NCBI GenBank assembly: GCA_038245725.1
Contig: JBBRSD010000004.1
Span: 62,001-126,000 of the forward strand
From: JBBRSD01 sp038245725
GTDB taxonomy: Bacteria; Actinomycetota; Coriobacteriia; Anaerosomatales; JAAXUF01
Direction: 5' to 3'
DNA length: 64,000 bases
The notes beneath the pieces are model-generated. The model did not search any database. It was not told the origin of the DNA and saw only the letters and a list, made by a program, of their open reading frames with translations. Position numbers and translations under genes: made by a program. Positions 37,047 through 45,992 of this stretch are shown here, in pieces (position 1 is the stretch's first letter; each line of letters opens with the position of its first letter).

Positions 37047-38411
37047 GTGACGCCCCGCGCGGGGTACGGAAGCCGTGTTCCCGCCGTATCCGGTGGGGGA
37101 GTCGTCTCCGTCGTTGAGCCAGGCAGCCCTGCATCGCGCGCTGGCCTGCATCCGGGAGACCTCGTTGTGAGCGCCGATGGGCAGCCCCTGCGCGATGTCA
37201 TCGACTGGCAGTGGTTCGCGGACGGCGACTCGGTCCAGCTCGCGGTGCTCGCAGGTGGCACGTCGGCAGACACCGTCACGATCACTCGCAGCCCCGGCGA
37301 ACCGTGGGGCATCGCCTTCACCGAGACGGTCTTCGACGGCGTCCGTACCTGTCGCAACCGCTGCGCGTTCTGCTTCATGGCGCAGCTGCCGAAAGGGCTG
37401 CGGCGGGCCCTCTACCTGCGAGATGACGACTACCGGCTCTCCTTCCTGCAAGGCAACTTCGTCACCCTCACGAACCTGTCCGACGCTGACGTCGCGCGAA
37501 TCGTCGAACAGCACCTGTCTCCGCTGTACGTCTCGCTTCACGCGGTCACTCGGAGCGTGCGCGTTGAGCTCATCTGCGCCCGAGAAGACCGTGGGCTCGA
37601 GCGGCTCGACGAGCTTCTCGGCGCTGGCATCGATGTCCACGTACAGATCGTGCTGGTCCCGGGCGTCAACGAAGGTGACGAACTCGAGCGCTCGCTGACA
37701 TGGCTGGCGCAGCGCGAGGGTATCGTGAGCGTTGGGATCGTTCCGCTCGGGTACACGGCGCATCAGGCTCGCTTCCCCGGCAGCTACGAGGACCCGGCGG
37801 CCGCCAAAGCGGTCATCGAACAGGTCACCGTGTGGCAACAAGCCTTCCGCGAGCGCGATGACATCACCTGGGTCTACCTCGCCGACGAGTTCTACCTCAA
37901 CGCAGGCGTCGACGTGCCGCAGGCGGCCGAGTACGACGGGTTCCCGCAGTACGAGAACGGTATCGGGCTCGTGCGCGAGTGGCTCGACTCCGCAGCCGAT
38001 CTCCACGACGAACTTGAGGTCGCAGCGTCGCGGCTTCGCGTGCCGGTCGCCCTGGTGAGCGGCACCCTGTTCGCACCGGTTCTCTCGGCGATGGTCGCCG
38101 GGTTGGGCGACGGCGCCGAGGCGATTACCGTCCTGGCGGTCGCGAACCGCTTCTTCGGGGGCAACGTGAGCGTGACCGGACTGCTCACCGCATCCGACCT
38201 CGTCCCCGCGATCGCCGGCACAACGCCTGAAACGCTCATCCTTGTGCCCGCTATCGTCGCCAACGCCGATGGACTGCTCCTCGATGACGTTGCCGCCGTT
38301 GAACTCGCCTCCCGTTCGGGAAGGAACGTGCGTCTGGTATCCTGTGACGCCGCGGGAGTGCTCGGCGGGCTGCTTGACGCCGCCGCCGACCCGCACGAAG
38401 TGAAGGAGTGA
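37047..38411 (+). CDS. DUF512 radical-SAM-like protein with N-terminal PDZ domain
   Basis: The 454-residue protein has a PDZ-like domain (about 15-85, EPGSPASRAGLHPGDLVVSADG), a radical SAM-type cysteine set CRNRCAFC (Cys102, 106, 109; CxxxCxxC) and the DUF512 C-terminus with GTLFAP and NRFFGGNVSVTGLL. It is conserved next to der in Gram-positive anaerobes. The reaction is unknown; an Fe-S role is inferred from the cysteines. GTG start five bases after ispH. Confidence 0.88.
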   Translation: MTPRAGYGSRVPAVSGGGVVSVVEPGSPASRAGLHPGDLVVSADGQPLRDVIDWQWFADGDSVQLAVLAGGTSADTVTITRSPGEPWGIAFTETVFDGVRTCRNRCAFCFMAQLPKGLRRALYLRDDDYRLSFLQGNFVTLTNLSDADVARIVEQHLSPLYVSLHAVTRSVRVELICAREDRGLERLDELLGAGIDVHVQIVLVPGVNEGDELERSLTWLAQREGIVSVGIVPLGYTAHQARFPGSYEDPAAAKAVIEQVTVWQQAFRERDDITWVYLADEFYLNAGVDVPQAAEYDGFPQYENGIGLVREWLDSAADLHDELEVAASRLRVPVALVSGTLFAPVLSAMVAGLGDGAEAITVLAVANRFFGGNVSVTGLLTASDLVPAIAGTTPETLILVPAIVANADGLLLDDVAAVELASRSGRNVRLVSCDAAGVLGGLLDAAADPHEVKE

Positions 38412-38418
38412 CGCGCCC

Positions 38419-39732
38419 ATGGCGCTGCCCATCGTAGCCGTCGTCGGACGCCCCAATGTGGGCAAGTCGACGTTCGTCAACCGCATCACCCAGACCACCG
38501 ACGCCATCGTGCATGAGGCGCGCGGCGTTACGCGCGACCGCAGCTATCACCACGCTGACTGGAACGGCGTCGACTTCCTGCTCATCGACACGGGCGGTAT
38601 CGAGTCGGGCAAGACCGCCGATCAGTTTCAGTCCTCGATCCGCTCGCAAGCCCTCATGGCCGCCGAGGAGGCCGACGCGATCGTCTTCCTCGTGGATGCG
38701 CAGGCGGGCCTCACACCCGAGGACGAGGAGGTCGCACGCATCCTTAAGCGCGCCGGCCGCCCCACGTTCCTTGCGGTGAACAAGATGGACACGCCTGGCC
38801 GTGATGACGAAGCCCACGAGTTCTGGGCGCTTGGCCTGGATACGCCGTGGCCCGTTTCGGCGACCCACGGGCACGGCACCGGAGACATCCTCGACGAGAT
38901 CGTGAAGGTGCTGCCGCTTTCCGGCGAAGAAGAGACCGACACCGGCACCATCGACGTCGCGATCATCGGCAGGCCGAACGCCGGCAAGTCGTCGCTGCTC
39001 AACAAACTCACCGGTGTCGAACGGGCGATCGTCTCGGAGGTCGCGGGAACCACGCGCGATGCAATCGACATGGCTGTCGAGCGAGACGGTGTGCGCTACC
39101 GCCTCGTCGACACCGCCGGTATCCGTCGCAAGGCGCTCATTGAGGAAGACGTGGAGTATTACGGCTTCGTCCGCGCAATGCGCGCTATCGATCGAGCGCA
39201 GGTCGCCTTGCTCGTGATCGACGCCACCATCGGCCTTACCGATCAGGACCAGCGCGTCGCCAACTTCGCGTCTGAGCGCGGCTGCGCGATGGTCGTGCTG
39301 CTCAACAAATGGGACGCGCTTGAGACCGACGAAGAGAAGGAAGCCATCGACGTGCGCGTCGAAGAACGTCTCGGCTTCGTCGGCTACGCCCCCGTGCTCA
39401 AGGTCAGCGCGCTTACCGGGCGAGGCGTACATCGCATTTGGGACGCCGTCAACACGGCGCACACGAACTACGTCCAGGAAATCTCGACGAGCCAGCTCAA
39501 CAAGCTGCTTACCGAGATGCGCGACTTCGGCCACACCGTGAGCAAGGGCAAGATGACGCTCCGCTTGCACTACGTCACGCAGACCCGCACGGCACCTCCC
39601 GGCTTCACATTCTTCGCGAACCACCCCACGCTTGTCGACGACAACTTCAAGCGCTACCTCGAGAACCGGATGCGCGAGCGTTTCGAACTGACCGGCACGC
39701 CGATCATTCTGAAGTTCCGCAAGAAGGACTAG
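38419..39732 (+). CDS. der: Ribosome assembly GTPase Der (EngA)
   Basis: The 437-residue protein has two tandem GTPase domains and a KH-like C-terminus. G1 motifs are GRPNVGKST (about 9-17) and GRPNAGKSS (about 183-191); G3 motifs are DTGGIE and DTAGIRRK; G4 motifs NKMD and NKWD. It helps 50S subunit maturation. Eight bases separate it from the DUF512 gene. Confidence 0.97.
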   Translation: MALPIVAVVGRPNVGKSTFVNRITQTTDAIVHEARGVTRDRSYHHADWNGVDFLLIDTGGIESGKTADQFQSSIRSQALMAAEEADAIVFLVDAQAGLTPEDEEVARILKRAGRPTFLAVNKMDTPGRDDEAHEFWALGLDTPWPVSATHGHGTGDILDEIVKVLPLSGEEETDTGTIDVAIIGRPNAGKSSLLNKLTGVERAIVSEVAGTTRDAIDMAVERDGVRYRLVDTAGIRRKALIEEDVEYYGFVRAMRAIDRAQVALLVIDATIGLTDQDQRVANFASERGCAMVVLLNKWDALETDEEKEAIDVRVEERLGFVGYAPVLKVSALTGRGVHRIWDAVNTAHTNYVQEISTSQLNKLLTEMRDFGHTVSKGKMTLRLHYVTQTRTAPPGFTFFANHPTLVDDNFKRYLENRMRERFELTGTPIILKFRKKD

Positions 39733-39736
39733 CGCG

Positions 39737-40405
39737 ATGGCCTTTTCGCTCGGCCTCCGCATCGCGTTCGTGCTTCTTGCCGGCTACCTGCTTGGTGGCA
39801 TCTCGTGGGCACTTGTCATCGGCAAGCGCTTCTATGGCATAGACGTTCGAGAGTACGGATCAGGGAACCTCGGTGCGACGAACGTCTTTCGCGCGCTAGG
39901 CGCGAAGGCTGCGGTCGCGACGCTTGTGCTCGATGCGGCGAAAGGTTCGGCCGCGGTTGGGATCGCGTGGTGGCTTGTCTCCTCGGCGACCTACGGCGAG
40001 ATGGCGCATACGTGGGCGATGATCGGCGCGACGATGGCGGTCATTCTCGGCCACTCGTACTCGCCGTTCATCGGCTTCAGGGGAGGGAAGGGTGTTGCGG
40101 CCGCGGCAGGCGCGCTACTCGTGCTCACGCCGTACCCGTGGCCGTTCCTCATGGGAACGTTTCTCCTCGTCGTCGCGCTGACGCGGATGGTTTCTCTGGG
40201 CTCGGTTCTCGCGACGGTGGAGTACCCGATCCTGTGCCTCGTGTTCTACACGAACAACTGGCCGATCCTGCTATTCGCGTTCGTAGCCGCTGGGCTGGTG
40301 ATTTGGCGCCACCGGGCAAATATCGGCCGCATCCGGCGGCGCGAAGAGCCTAAGATATCTTTCAGCGGACGAGGTTCGGCCACCCAGAAGAAAGGTGACT
40401 CCTGA
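39737..40405 (+). CDS. plsY: Glycerol-3-phosphate acyltransferase PlsY
   Basis: The 222-residue membrane enzyme uses acyl phosphate to make lysophosphatidate. It has five to six helices and the loops DVREYGSGNLGATNVFRALG and GHSYSPFIGFRGGKGVAAAAG (split by family consensus). TGATG overlap with gpsA, whose product supplies its substrate. Confidence 0.95.
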   Translation: MAFSLGLRIAFVLLAGYLLGGISWALVIGKRFYGIDVREYGSGNLGATNVFRALGAKAAVATLVLDAAKGSAAVGIAWWLVSSATYGEMAHTWAMIGATMAVILGHSYSPFIGFRGGKGVAAAAGALLVLTPYPWPFLMGTFLLVVALTRMVSLGSVLATVEYPILCLVFYTNNWPILLFAFVAAGLVIWRHRANIGRIRRREEPKISFSGRGSATQKKGDS

Positions 40406-41421
40406 TGCGTATCGCCGTCATTGGCGCAGGTTCCTGGGGCACCGCCGTCTCGTGGCTTCTCGGCGGCAAGGGGCACTCCGTCTCCCTCTGGTCGCGCGAA
40501 ACCGAGATCGCCGAGTGCGTCAACGCCGAGCATCGCAACCCGATGTACCTACCAGATGTGGTCCTCGCTGACACGGTTGTGGCCTCGCCCGACTTCGAGC
40601 GCGCTCTCTTCGGTGCCGAAGCAGTCGTCATGGTCACGCCATCGATCGGTGTGCGCGGAACCGCAGAGAGCATGATGCCGTTTCTCGGTGTAGACACGCC
40701 GGTGGTCATCCTGTCCAAGGGTGTCGAAGGCGGATCGAACATGCTCATGACCGAGGTGCTCGCCGACGTACTCGGCAACAAGCAGCGCATCGCCGGTCTC
40801 TCCGGCCCCAACCACGCCGAGGAAGTCAGCAAGGGCATTCCCTCGGCGACCGTCGTTGCGGCCTACGAACCGAGCGTCGGCACGCTCTTCCAGGACATCT
40901 TCATGACGCCGTTCTTCCGCGTCTACACCAACCCCGACGTCGTCGGCGTGGAGCTGTGTGGCGCGAGCAAGAACGTCGTCGCGATCGCGGCCGGCATGTG
41001 CGACGGTCTCGGCTACGGCGATAACACGAAGGCCACGCTCATGACCCGTGGCCTCGCCGAGATGACCAGGCTCGGTCGCCGCCTTGGAGCCAACCCGCTG
41101 ACCTACATGGGACTTGCCGGTATGGGCGACCTCATCGTGACGTGCACGAGCCGCCACTCGCGCAACCGCGGGCTCGGCGAGCTCGTCGCCAAGGGCGGCA
41201 CGATGCAGGAGTTCTACGAGAAAACGCACATGGTCGCTGAAGGCGCTGTCGCGTGCATCACCGTCGACGAGCTCGCCACTCGAGAAGGACTTGAGCTTCC
41301 GATAACCCGTCAGGTCCGCGGCATCCTCTACGAAGGCCTGCCGGTCTCGGCGGGGGAGCAGGCACTCCTCGGCAGGGAAGCCAAGGACGAGCTGCACGGC
41401 TTGGGACTCATCGAAGACTGA
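40405..41421 (+). CDS. gpsA: Glycerol-3-phosphate dehydrogenase [NAD(P)+]
   Basis: The 338-residue enzyme reduces dihydroxyacetone phosphate for phospholipid synthesis. Dinucleotide motif IGAGSWGTAVSW (6-17), SKGVEG, SGPNHAEEV and the catalytic Lys region GASKNVVAIAAG. Together with plsY and plsC the cluster covers phosphatidate synthesis. Confidence 0.96.
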   Translation: MRIAVIGAGSWGTAVSWLLGGKGHSVSLWSRETEIAECVNAEHRNPMYLPDVVLADTVVASPDFERALFGAEAVVMVTPSIGVRGTAESMMPFLGVDTPVVILSKGVEGGSNMLMTEVLADVLGNKQRIAGLSGPNHAEEVSKGIPSATVVAAYEPSVGTLFQDIFMTPFFRVYTNPDVVGVELCGASKNVVAIAAGMCDGLGYGDNTKATLMTRGLAEMTRLGRRLGANPLTYMGLAGMGDLIVTCTSRHSRNRGLGELVAKGGTMQEFYEKTHMVAEGAVACITVDELATREGLELPITRQVRGILYEGLPVSAGEQALLGREAKDELHGLGLIED

Positions 41422-41446
41422 CCGCGCAATCGCGAGGAGGCACTCT

Positions 41447-42121
41447 GTGACCGACCGCATCAGAATCGCCCCATCGATCCTCTCGGCTGATTTCACGCGC
41501 CTTGCCGAGGCGATCGAACTCATCGAGGCAGGCGGCGCGGACCTCATCCACGTCGACGTCATGGACGGCCACTTCGTCCCGAATCTCACGATCGGACCGC
41601 CGGTGATCGCCGCGCTCAAGAAGATCGCGACCAAGCCGCTCGACGTTCACCTCATGATCGACAACGTCGACTCCACGGTGCAGTGGTATCTCGACGCGGG
41701 AGCGGACTTCGTCACCGTGCACGCCGAGGCTTCGCCGCACCTGCATCGGACGCTCGCGGTTATTCGCGCCGCCGGGGCCAAGGCCGGCGTGTCATTTAAC
41801 CCCGGCACGCCGGTGGACTCCATCGTCGAGGTCATCGAGATGGTCGATATGGTGCTCGTGATGAGCGTCAATCCCGGTTTCGGCGGCCAGTCCTTCATCC
41901 CTCGCAGCGTCGAGAAGGTGGCCGAAGTGAGCTGGATGTGCGAGCAGCTCGGCGTCAGTCCTCTCATCCAGGTCGACGGCGGCATAAACACTGAGACCGC
42001 AGCACTCGTCGCGAAAGCGGGAGCAACGTGCCTCGTGGCCGGAAACGCCGTCTTCGGCGCGCCGGATCCCAAAGCCGCCATCGCCGCGATTCGCGATGCC
42101 GCCGAGGCGGCAAGGGTCTGA
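41447..42121 (+). CDS. rpe: Ribulose-phosphate 3-epimerase
   Basis: The 224-residue TIM barrel has APSILSADF (Ser/Asp), HVDVMDGHFVPNLTIGP with metal His/Asp, HLMI, MSVNPGFGGQ and VDGGI. It interconverts ribulose and xylulose 5-phosphate. Ribulose 5-phosphate is also the RibB substrate used in the following operon. GTG start after GGAGG. Confidence 0.96.
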   Translation: MTDRIRIAPSILSADFTRLAEAIELIEAGGADLIHVDVMDGHFVPNLTIGPPVIAALKKIATKPLDVHLMIDNVDSTVQWYLDAGADFVTVHAEASPHLHRTLAVIRAAGAKAGVSFNPGTPVDSIVEVIEMVDMVLVMSVNPGFGGQSFIPRSVEKVAEVSWMCEQLGVSPLIQVDGGINTETAALVAKAGATCLVAGNAVFGAPDPKAAIAAIRDAAEAARV

Positions 42122-42145
42122 CCTGCACGTATCCAACGAGTGCGC

Positions 42146-42151
42146 TATACT
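42146..42151 (+). promoter_or_regulatory. -10 box of the riboflavin operon
   Basis: TATACT (five of six to TATAAT) lies eight bases before the riboswitch. Transcription would begin about 42158, exactly where the P1 stem starts. No clear -35 box. Confidence 0.6.
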
Positions 42152-42158
42152 GACGGAG

Positions 42159-42275
42159 CTTTCTTCAGGGCGGGGTGAGATTCCCCACCGGCGGTGACAG
42201 CCCGCGAACCCCGACAGGGGCCGACTCGGTGAGATTCCGAGGCCGACGGTTAGAGTCCGGATGGGAGAAGGAAGG
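42159..42275 (+). promoter_or_regulatory. FMN riboswitch (RFN element)
   Basis: The conserved RFN blocks are all present: AGGGCGGGGTGAGATTCCCC, ACCGGCGGTGACAGCCCGCGA, GGCCGAC, TCGGTGAGATTCCGA and GACGGTTAGAGTCCGGATGG followed by GAGAAGG. P1 is formed by 42159-42166 and 42267-42274 (8 bp, one G-U). The 3' strand of P1 contains the Shine-Dalgarno of ribD (AAGGAAGG, 42268-42275), eight bases before the GTG. FMN binding should therefore hide the ribosome binding site and stop translation; no terminator lies between. Confidence 0.96.
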
Positions 42276-42283
42276 TCGCCATC

Positions 42284-43411
42284 GTGCGTCTGTTCTCAGA
42301 CGTCGCCTCCAGGGTCGTTGACCCGTATCTCGCGCATGCCGTCGCGCTCGCCGAGCGCGGCCGTGGTCGCACGTGGCCGAACCCCGCCGTGGGTTGCGTC
42401 GTCGTGGCCGACGGCCGCATCGTCGGCGAAGGCTTCCACCCGCGCGCCGGCGAAGCGCATGCCGAGATCTTCGCACTCGCCGACGCCGGTACCGACGCCC
42501 ATGGCGCAGACGTCTACGTCACCCTCGAACCCTGCGCTCACCACGGCAGGACGCCGCCGTGCACAGACGCCCTCATCGCGGCAGGTGTGGCGCGAGTCAT
42601 CATCGGCATGCGCGATCCGAGCGCTGAGGCCTCCGGCGGCGCCGAGAAGCTCGCAGCAGCCGGCATCATCGTCGAGTTCGCCGACGACCCGAAGCCGTTT
42701 TCCGCGCTCAACACCGGCTGGTTCAAGCGGCTCGCCACCGGGCAGCCTTTCGTTGTCGCGAAGTCCGGGCTGTCGCTCGACGCGCGCGTTGCCTTCGCGG
42801 CAGGGGAGCGGGCCAGCATCACCGGGCCCTCCGGTGCCGAGGTCACGCGCCGGCTGCGCTCTGCCGCCGATGCCGTGCTCGTTTCGGCGGCCACGGTCAT
42901 CGCCGACGACCCCGCGCTCACGGTTCGCGACAGCCGTGGCATACTCGCCGAGAACCAGCCGCTGCGCGTTGTGCTCGTGCGCGCCACGGTGCCGCGAGCA
43001 GACGCTCGGGTGTTCGCCGACTGCGCCGCACCCACGCTCGTGCTCGCGAGCGACGCGGCCGACGGCCGTGCGCTGGCCGCGCTGCCCGACGGCGTGCAGG
43101 TCATGCGGTGGCGCCTCGCCGACGGCATCCTCGGTTCGCTGACGGCTCTCGGGCGCCACGGGGTCGGCGAGCTGCTGGTCGAGCCCGGTCCACGGCTCTT
43201 CTCGACACTGTGGGAGGCGCAGGCTATCGACGAGTTCGTCACGGTTGTCGCCGGGGGGCTGGCAGGAACCGCGGCGCCGTCGCTGTTCCTCGGAGAGGCG
43301 GACCGCGATACGGATTCGCTCCTCCGGCGGATTGCTCCGGTCGAAGCGGGTATCGTTGGAGATGTGTCAGTCACCGTCTGGAGTGCCCACGAGCACCCGG
43401 GCGTAGCGTAG
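42284..43411 (+). CDS. ribD: Bifunctional riboflavin deaminase/reductase
   Basis: The 375-residue protein has a deaminase domain (about 1-145) with the zinc site HAEIFALADAG and PCAHHGRTPPC, and a reductase domain (about 150-365) with AKSGLSLDARVAF and VEPGPRLFSTLWE. It catalyses the second and third steps from GTP. GTG start just after the riboswitch. Confidence 0.95.
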   Translation: MRLFSDVASRVVDPYLAHAVALAERGRGRTWPNPAVGCVVVADGRIVGEGFHPRAGEAHAEIFALADAGTDAHGADVYVTLEPCAHHGRTPPCTDALIAAGVARVIIGMRDPSAEASGGAEKLAAAGIIVEFADDPKPFSALNTGWFKRLATGQPFVVAKSGLSLDARVAFAAGERASITGPSGAEVTRRLRSAADAVLVSAATVIADDPALTVRDSRGILAENQPLRVVLVRATVPRADARVFADCAAPTLVLASDAADGRALAALPDGVQVMRWRLADGILGSLTALGRHGVGELLVEPGPRLFSTLWEAQAIDEFVTVVAGGLAGTAAPSLFLGEADRDTDSLLRRIAPVEAGIVGDVSVTVWSAHEHPGVA

Positions 43412-43427
43412 GAGAGGAATCGAGCGG

Positions 43428-44099
43428 ATGTTCACAGGATTGGTTGAATCTCAAGGCATCGTCATGCGCGCGGACCGAGTTTCGGGAGGAGCGCAGTTCG
43501 AGATCTACGCGCCGGAGTTCGGACGAGATATGGCGCTTGGCGACTCGGTTGCCGTCGACGGTGCCTGCTTGACGATCGCGAACTTCGCGCGCGGCGCATT
43601 TGTCGCCGACGTGAGCGAAGAGACGCTCCAGAAGACGACGCTCGCTACCGCGCGCCAAGGCACAAAGGTCAACCTCGAGCGCGCGCTGCGTCTCTCGGAC
43701 CGCCTTGGCGGCCACATGGTGACAGGCCACATCGACGGCATGGGACGCTTGCTGCTCAGGCACCCGTCTGGCAACTCGACGATCTACCAGTTCCAGCTTC
43801 CGCCGGCGCTCATGGAGTATGTAGTTCCCAAGGGCTCGATCGCGGTCGATGGCATCTCGCTGACGGTTGCGCAGATTCGCGGCGAGAGCTTCGCCGCGGC
43901 GGTCGTGCCGCACACTGAGGAGACGACCACGCTGCGTGAGAAGGCGATCGGCTCGGCGGTCAACGTCGAGGTCGACGTCATGGCCAAGTACGTGAAACGC
44001 TTCGTCGATCTCTACACCAACACCGGCGAGCCGGTCGAAGGTATGCCGAGGAAAGGCCTCGGCGACATGTTGCGCGAGTTCGCCGAAGGCGGCCGCTGA
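43428..44099 (+). CDS. ribE: Riboflavin synthase, alpha chain
   Basis: The 223-residue enzyme dismutates lumazine to riboflavin. It has two lumazine-binding repeats; the N-terminus MFTGLVESQG and repeats with DGACLTI / DGISLTV and GGHMVTGHIDG are typical. GGAGAGGAA precedes the ATG. It abuts ribBA with one base shared. Confidence 0.96.
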   Translation: MFTGLVESQGIVMRADRVSGGAQFEIYAPEFGRDMALGDSVAVDGACLTIANFARGAFVADVSEETLQKTTLATARQGTKVNLERALRLSDRLGGHMVTGHIDGMGRLLLRHPSGNSTIYQFQLPPALMEYVVPKGSIAVDGISLTVAQIRGESFAAAVVPHTEETTTLREKAIGSAVNVEVDVMAKYVKRFVDLYTNTGEPVEGMPRKGLGDMLREFAEGGR

Positions 44100-45358
44100 T
44101 GAGCGCGGTCGACACCCACGCCCCCTTCGCGACGATCGAGGAGGGAATTGAGGAGATCCGCGCCGGCCGGATGCTAGTCGTCGTCGACGACGAGGACCGC
44201 GAGGACGAGGGCGACCTCGTCATGGCCGCTGAGAAGGTGACCCCCGCTGCCATCAACTTCATGGCGACGCACGGTCGCGGCCTCATCTGCATGCCCATGC
44301 GCGGCGAGCGCCTCGATGCGCTCGGAATACCGCCGATGGCCGACGAGAACACCTCCGAGCAGGGCACGGCTTTCCACTGTTCGATCGGTGCAAAGGGCAA
44401 GATCACCACCGGCATTTCGGCGGCTGACCGGGCGGTCACGATTACCACGGCCATCGATCCCGCTGCGAACCCCGAGGATATCTCGATGCCGGGTCACGTC
44501 TTCCCACTGCGCGCTCGGCCCGGTGGCGTGCTCGAGCGTGCCGGCCACACCGAAGCCACCGTCGATCTCGCGCGTCTGGCCGGCCTGGCGCCGGCTGGCG
44601 TCATCTGCGAGATCATGAACGAGGACGGCACCATGGCGCGGCGGCCGCAACTCGAGATCTTCGCCGCCGCCCACGGCCTCAAGATGATTACCGTTGCCGA
44701 CCTCATTCGCTTTCGGCGCCGTACCGAGAAGCTCGTCGAGCGCGAATCCCGTGTGCTTATGCCCACACGCTTCGGCGAGTTCGTCGGATACGGCTATCGC
44801 AGCCTCGTTGACGACCGCACCCACATGGCGCTGGTGGCGGGCGACGTCTCCGGCAAAGAGAACGTTCTCGTCCGGGTGCACTCGGAGTGCCTGACCGGCG
44901 ACGTCTTCCACTCCCTGCGGTGCGACTGCGGAGCGCAGCTCGAGGAGGCAATGCGGCGGGTCCAGGCCGAAGGTGAGGGAGTCGTTCTCTACATCGTGGG
45001 CCACGAGGGCCGCGGAATCGGCCTCGCGAACAAGCTGCGCGCCTATGAGCTGCAAGAAGAGGGTGCGGACACGGTCGAGGCCAACGAGGCGCTCGGCTTT
45101 CCCGCGGACCTACGCGACTACGGCATCGGGGCTCAGATCCTGTGCGACCTCGGCCTGCACTCGATCCGCCTCATGACGAACAATCCCCGTAAGATCGTCG
45201 GGCTTGAAGGCTACGGCCTGAAGGTCACGGAGCAGGTGCCACTCGAAGTCGAGTCGTGCGACACGAACATCAGGTACTTGACCACCAAGAAGGAGAAGAT
45301 GGCGCACACCCTCTTGCTCGGCGAGGGCGCGCCCCCGAGTGAAGGGAATCAGTCATGA
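44099..45358 (+). CDS. ribBA: 3,4-dihydroxy-2-butanone 4-phosphate synthase / GTP cyclohydrolase II
   Basis: The 419-residue fusion has the RibB domain (about 1-215; DDEDREDEGDLVMAAE, HTEATVDLARLAGL) and the RibA domain (about 220-400; HSECLTGDVFHSLRCDCG with the zinc cysteines, EGRGIG). It makes both precursors of riboflavin. ATGA overlap to ribH. Confidence 0.96.
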   Translation: MSAVDTHAPFATIEEGIEEIRAGRMLVVVDDEDREDEGDLVMAAEKVTPAAINFMATHGRGLICMPMRGERLDALGIPPMADENTSEQGTAFHCSIGAKGKITTGISAADRAVTITTAIDPAANPEDISMPGHVFPLRARPGGVLERAGHTEATVDLARLAGLAPAGVICEIMNEDGTMARRPQLEIFAAAHGLKMITVADLIRFRRRTEKLVERESRVLMPTRFGEFVGYGYRSLVDDRTHMALVAGDVSGKENVLVRVHSECLTGDVFHSLRCDCGAQLEEAMRRVQAEGEGVVLYIVGHEGRGIGLANKLRAYELQEEGADTVEANEALGFPADLRDYGIGAQILCDLGLHSIRLMTNNPRKIVGLEGYGLKVTEQVPLEVESCDTNIRYLTTKKEKMAHTLLLGEGAPPSEGNQS

Positions 45359-45819
45359 GCACGTTCGAAGGACATCTCATAGGTACCGGTCTGAAGGTGG
45401 GCATCGTCGTGGCCCGCTTCAACGAGCTCCTCTCGTCGAGGTTGCTCTCAGGCGCACAGGACGCGTTCGTCCGTCACGGCGTCTTGGCCGATGACATCGA
45501 CGTTGCCTGGGTGCCGGGAGCGTTCGAGATCCCGCTCGTCGCCCACAGACTCGCTGCCTCCGGGCGCTACGACGCGGTCGTGGCCCTCGGCGTGGTCATC
45601 CGGGGCGGCACGCCGCACTTCGAGTACGTCTCGGCCGAGGTCAGCAAGGGAGTCGCGAAAGCCTCGCTCGACACCGGCGTGCCGGTCATGTTCGGCGTCA
45701 TCACCGCCGACACCATCGATCAAGCTGTCGAGCGGGCAGGCACCAAGGGCGGCAACAAGGGCTGGGAAGCCGCCGAGGCGGCCATCGAGATGGCGAACCT
45801 CTCAAAGTCTCTCTCGTAG
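45355..45819 (+). CDS. ribH: 6,7-dimethyl-8-ribityllumazine synthase
   Basis: The 154-residue enzyme has the family motifs VARFNELLSSRLL, WVPGAFEIPL, VVIRGGTPHFEYV with catalytic His, and VMFGVITADT. It ends the riboflavin operon, which is closed by the terminator at 45841. Confidence 0.97.
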   Translation: MSTFEGHLIGTGLKVGIVVARFNELLSSRLLSGAQDAFVRHGVLADDIDVAWVPGAFEIPLVAHRLAASGRYDAVVALGVVIRGGTPHFEYVSAEVSKGVAKASLDTGVPVMFGVITADTIDQAVERAGTKGGNKGWEAAEAAIEMANLSKSLS

Positions 45820-45840
45820 CGAACATATTTTCGTGGATTA

Positions 45841-45876
45841 CACCCCGCGCTCGAGCTACGAGCGCGGGGTGTTTCT
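45841..45876 (+). terminator. Strong terminator of the riboflavin operon
   Basis: A perfect 13-bp stem, CACCCCGCGCTCG (45841-45853) and CGAGCGCGGGGTG (45859-45871), with loop AGCTA is followed by TTTCT. It is the clearest intrinsic terminator in the window. Confidence 0.85.
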
Positions 45877-45909
45877 GCGTTCGGAGGCTCGGCGATTCGG
45901 GCCTCGTGA

Positions 45910-45947
45910 TGCTATGATTATCGCGTCCGGCCGCCTGCCCAGGCGGC
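45910..45947 (+). promoter_or_regulatory. Extended -10 promoter and 5' hairpin before the NlpC/P60 gene
   Basis: TGCTATGAT (45910-45918) fits TGnTAnnnT with five of six -10 bases. The start is near 45925, followed by a perfect 7-bp hairpin GCCGCCT-GCCC-AGGCGGC (45930-45947). The leader is about 68 bases, too short for the ydaO riboswitch that controls such genes in other Actinobacteria. Confidence 0.5.
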
Positions 45948-45992
45948 ACCTCAAGTCGTAGCCGGTCGTCGTGCAGCAGGAGGTCCTTCTCG

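Noticed and set aside
36894..39762. Two long minus-strand frames opposite the DUF512 gene and der
   Set aside because: Both are antisense shadows of conserved plus-strand genes in high-GC DNA.
45910..45992. ydaO/c-di-AMP riboswitch before the NlpC/P60 gene
   Set aside because: The leader is only about 68 bases and lacks the conserved blocks; only a simple hairpin is present.
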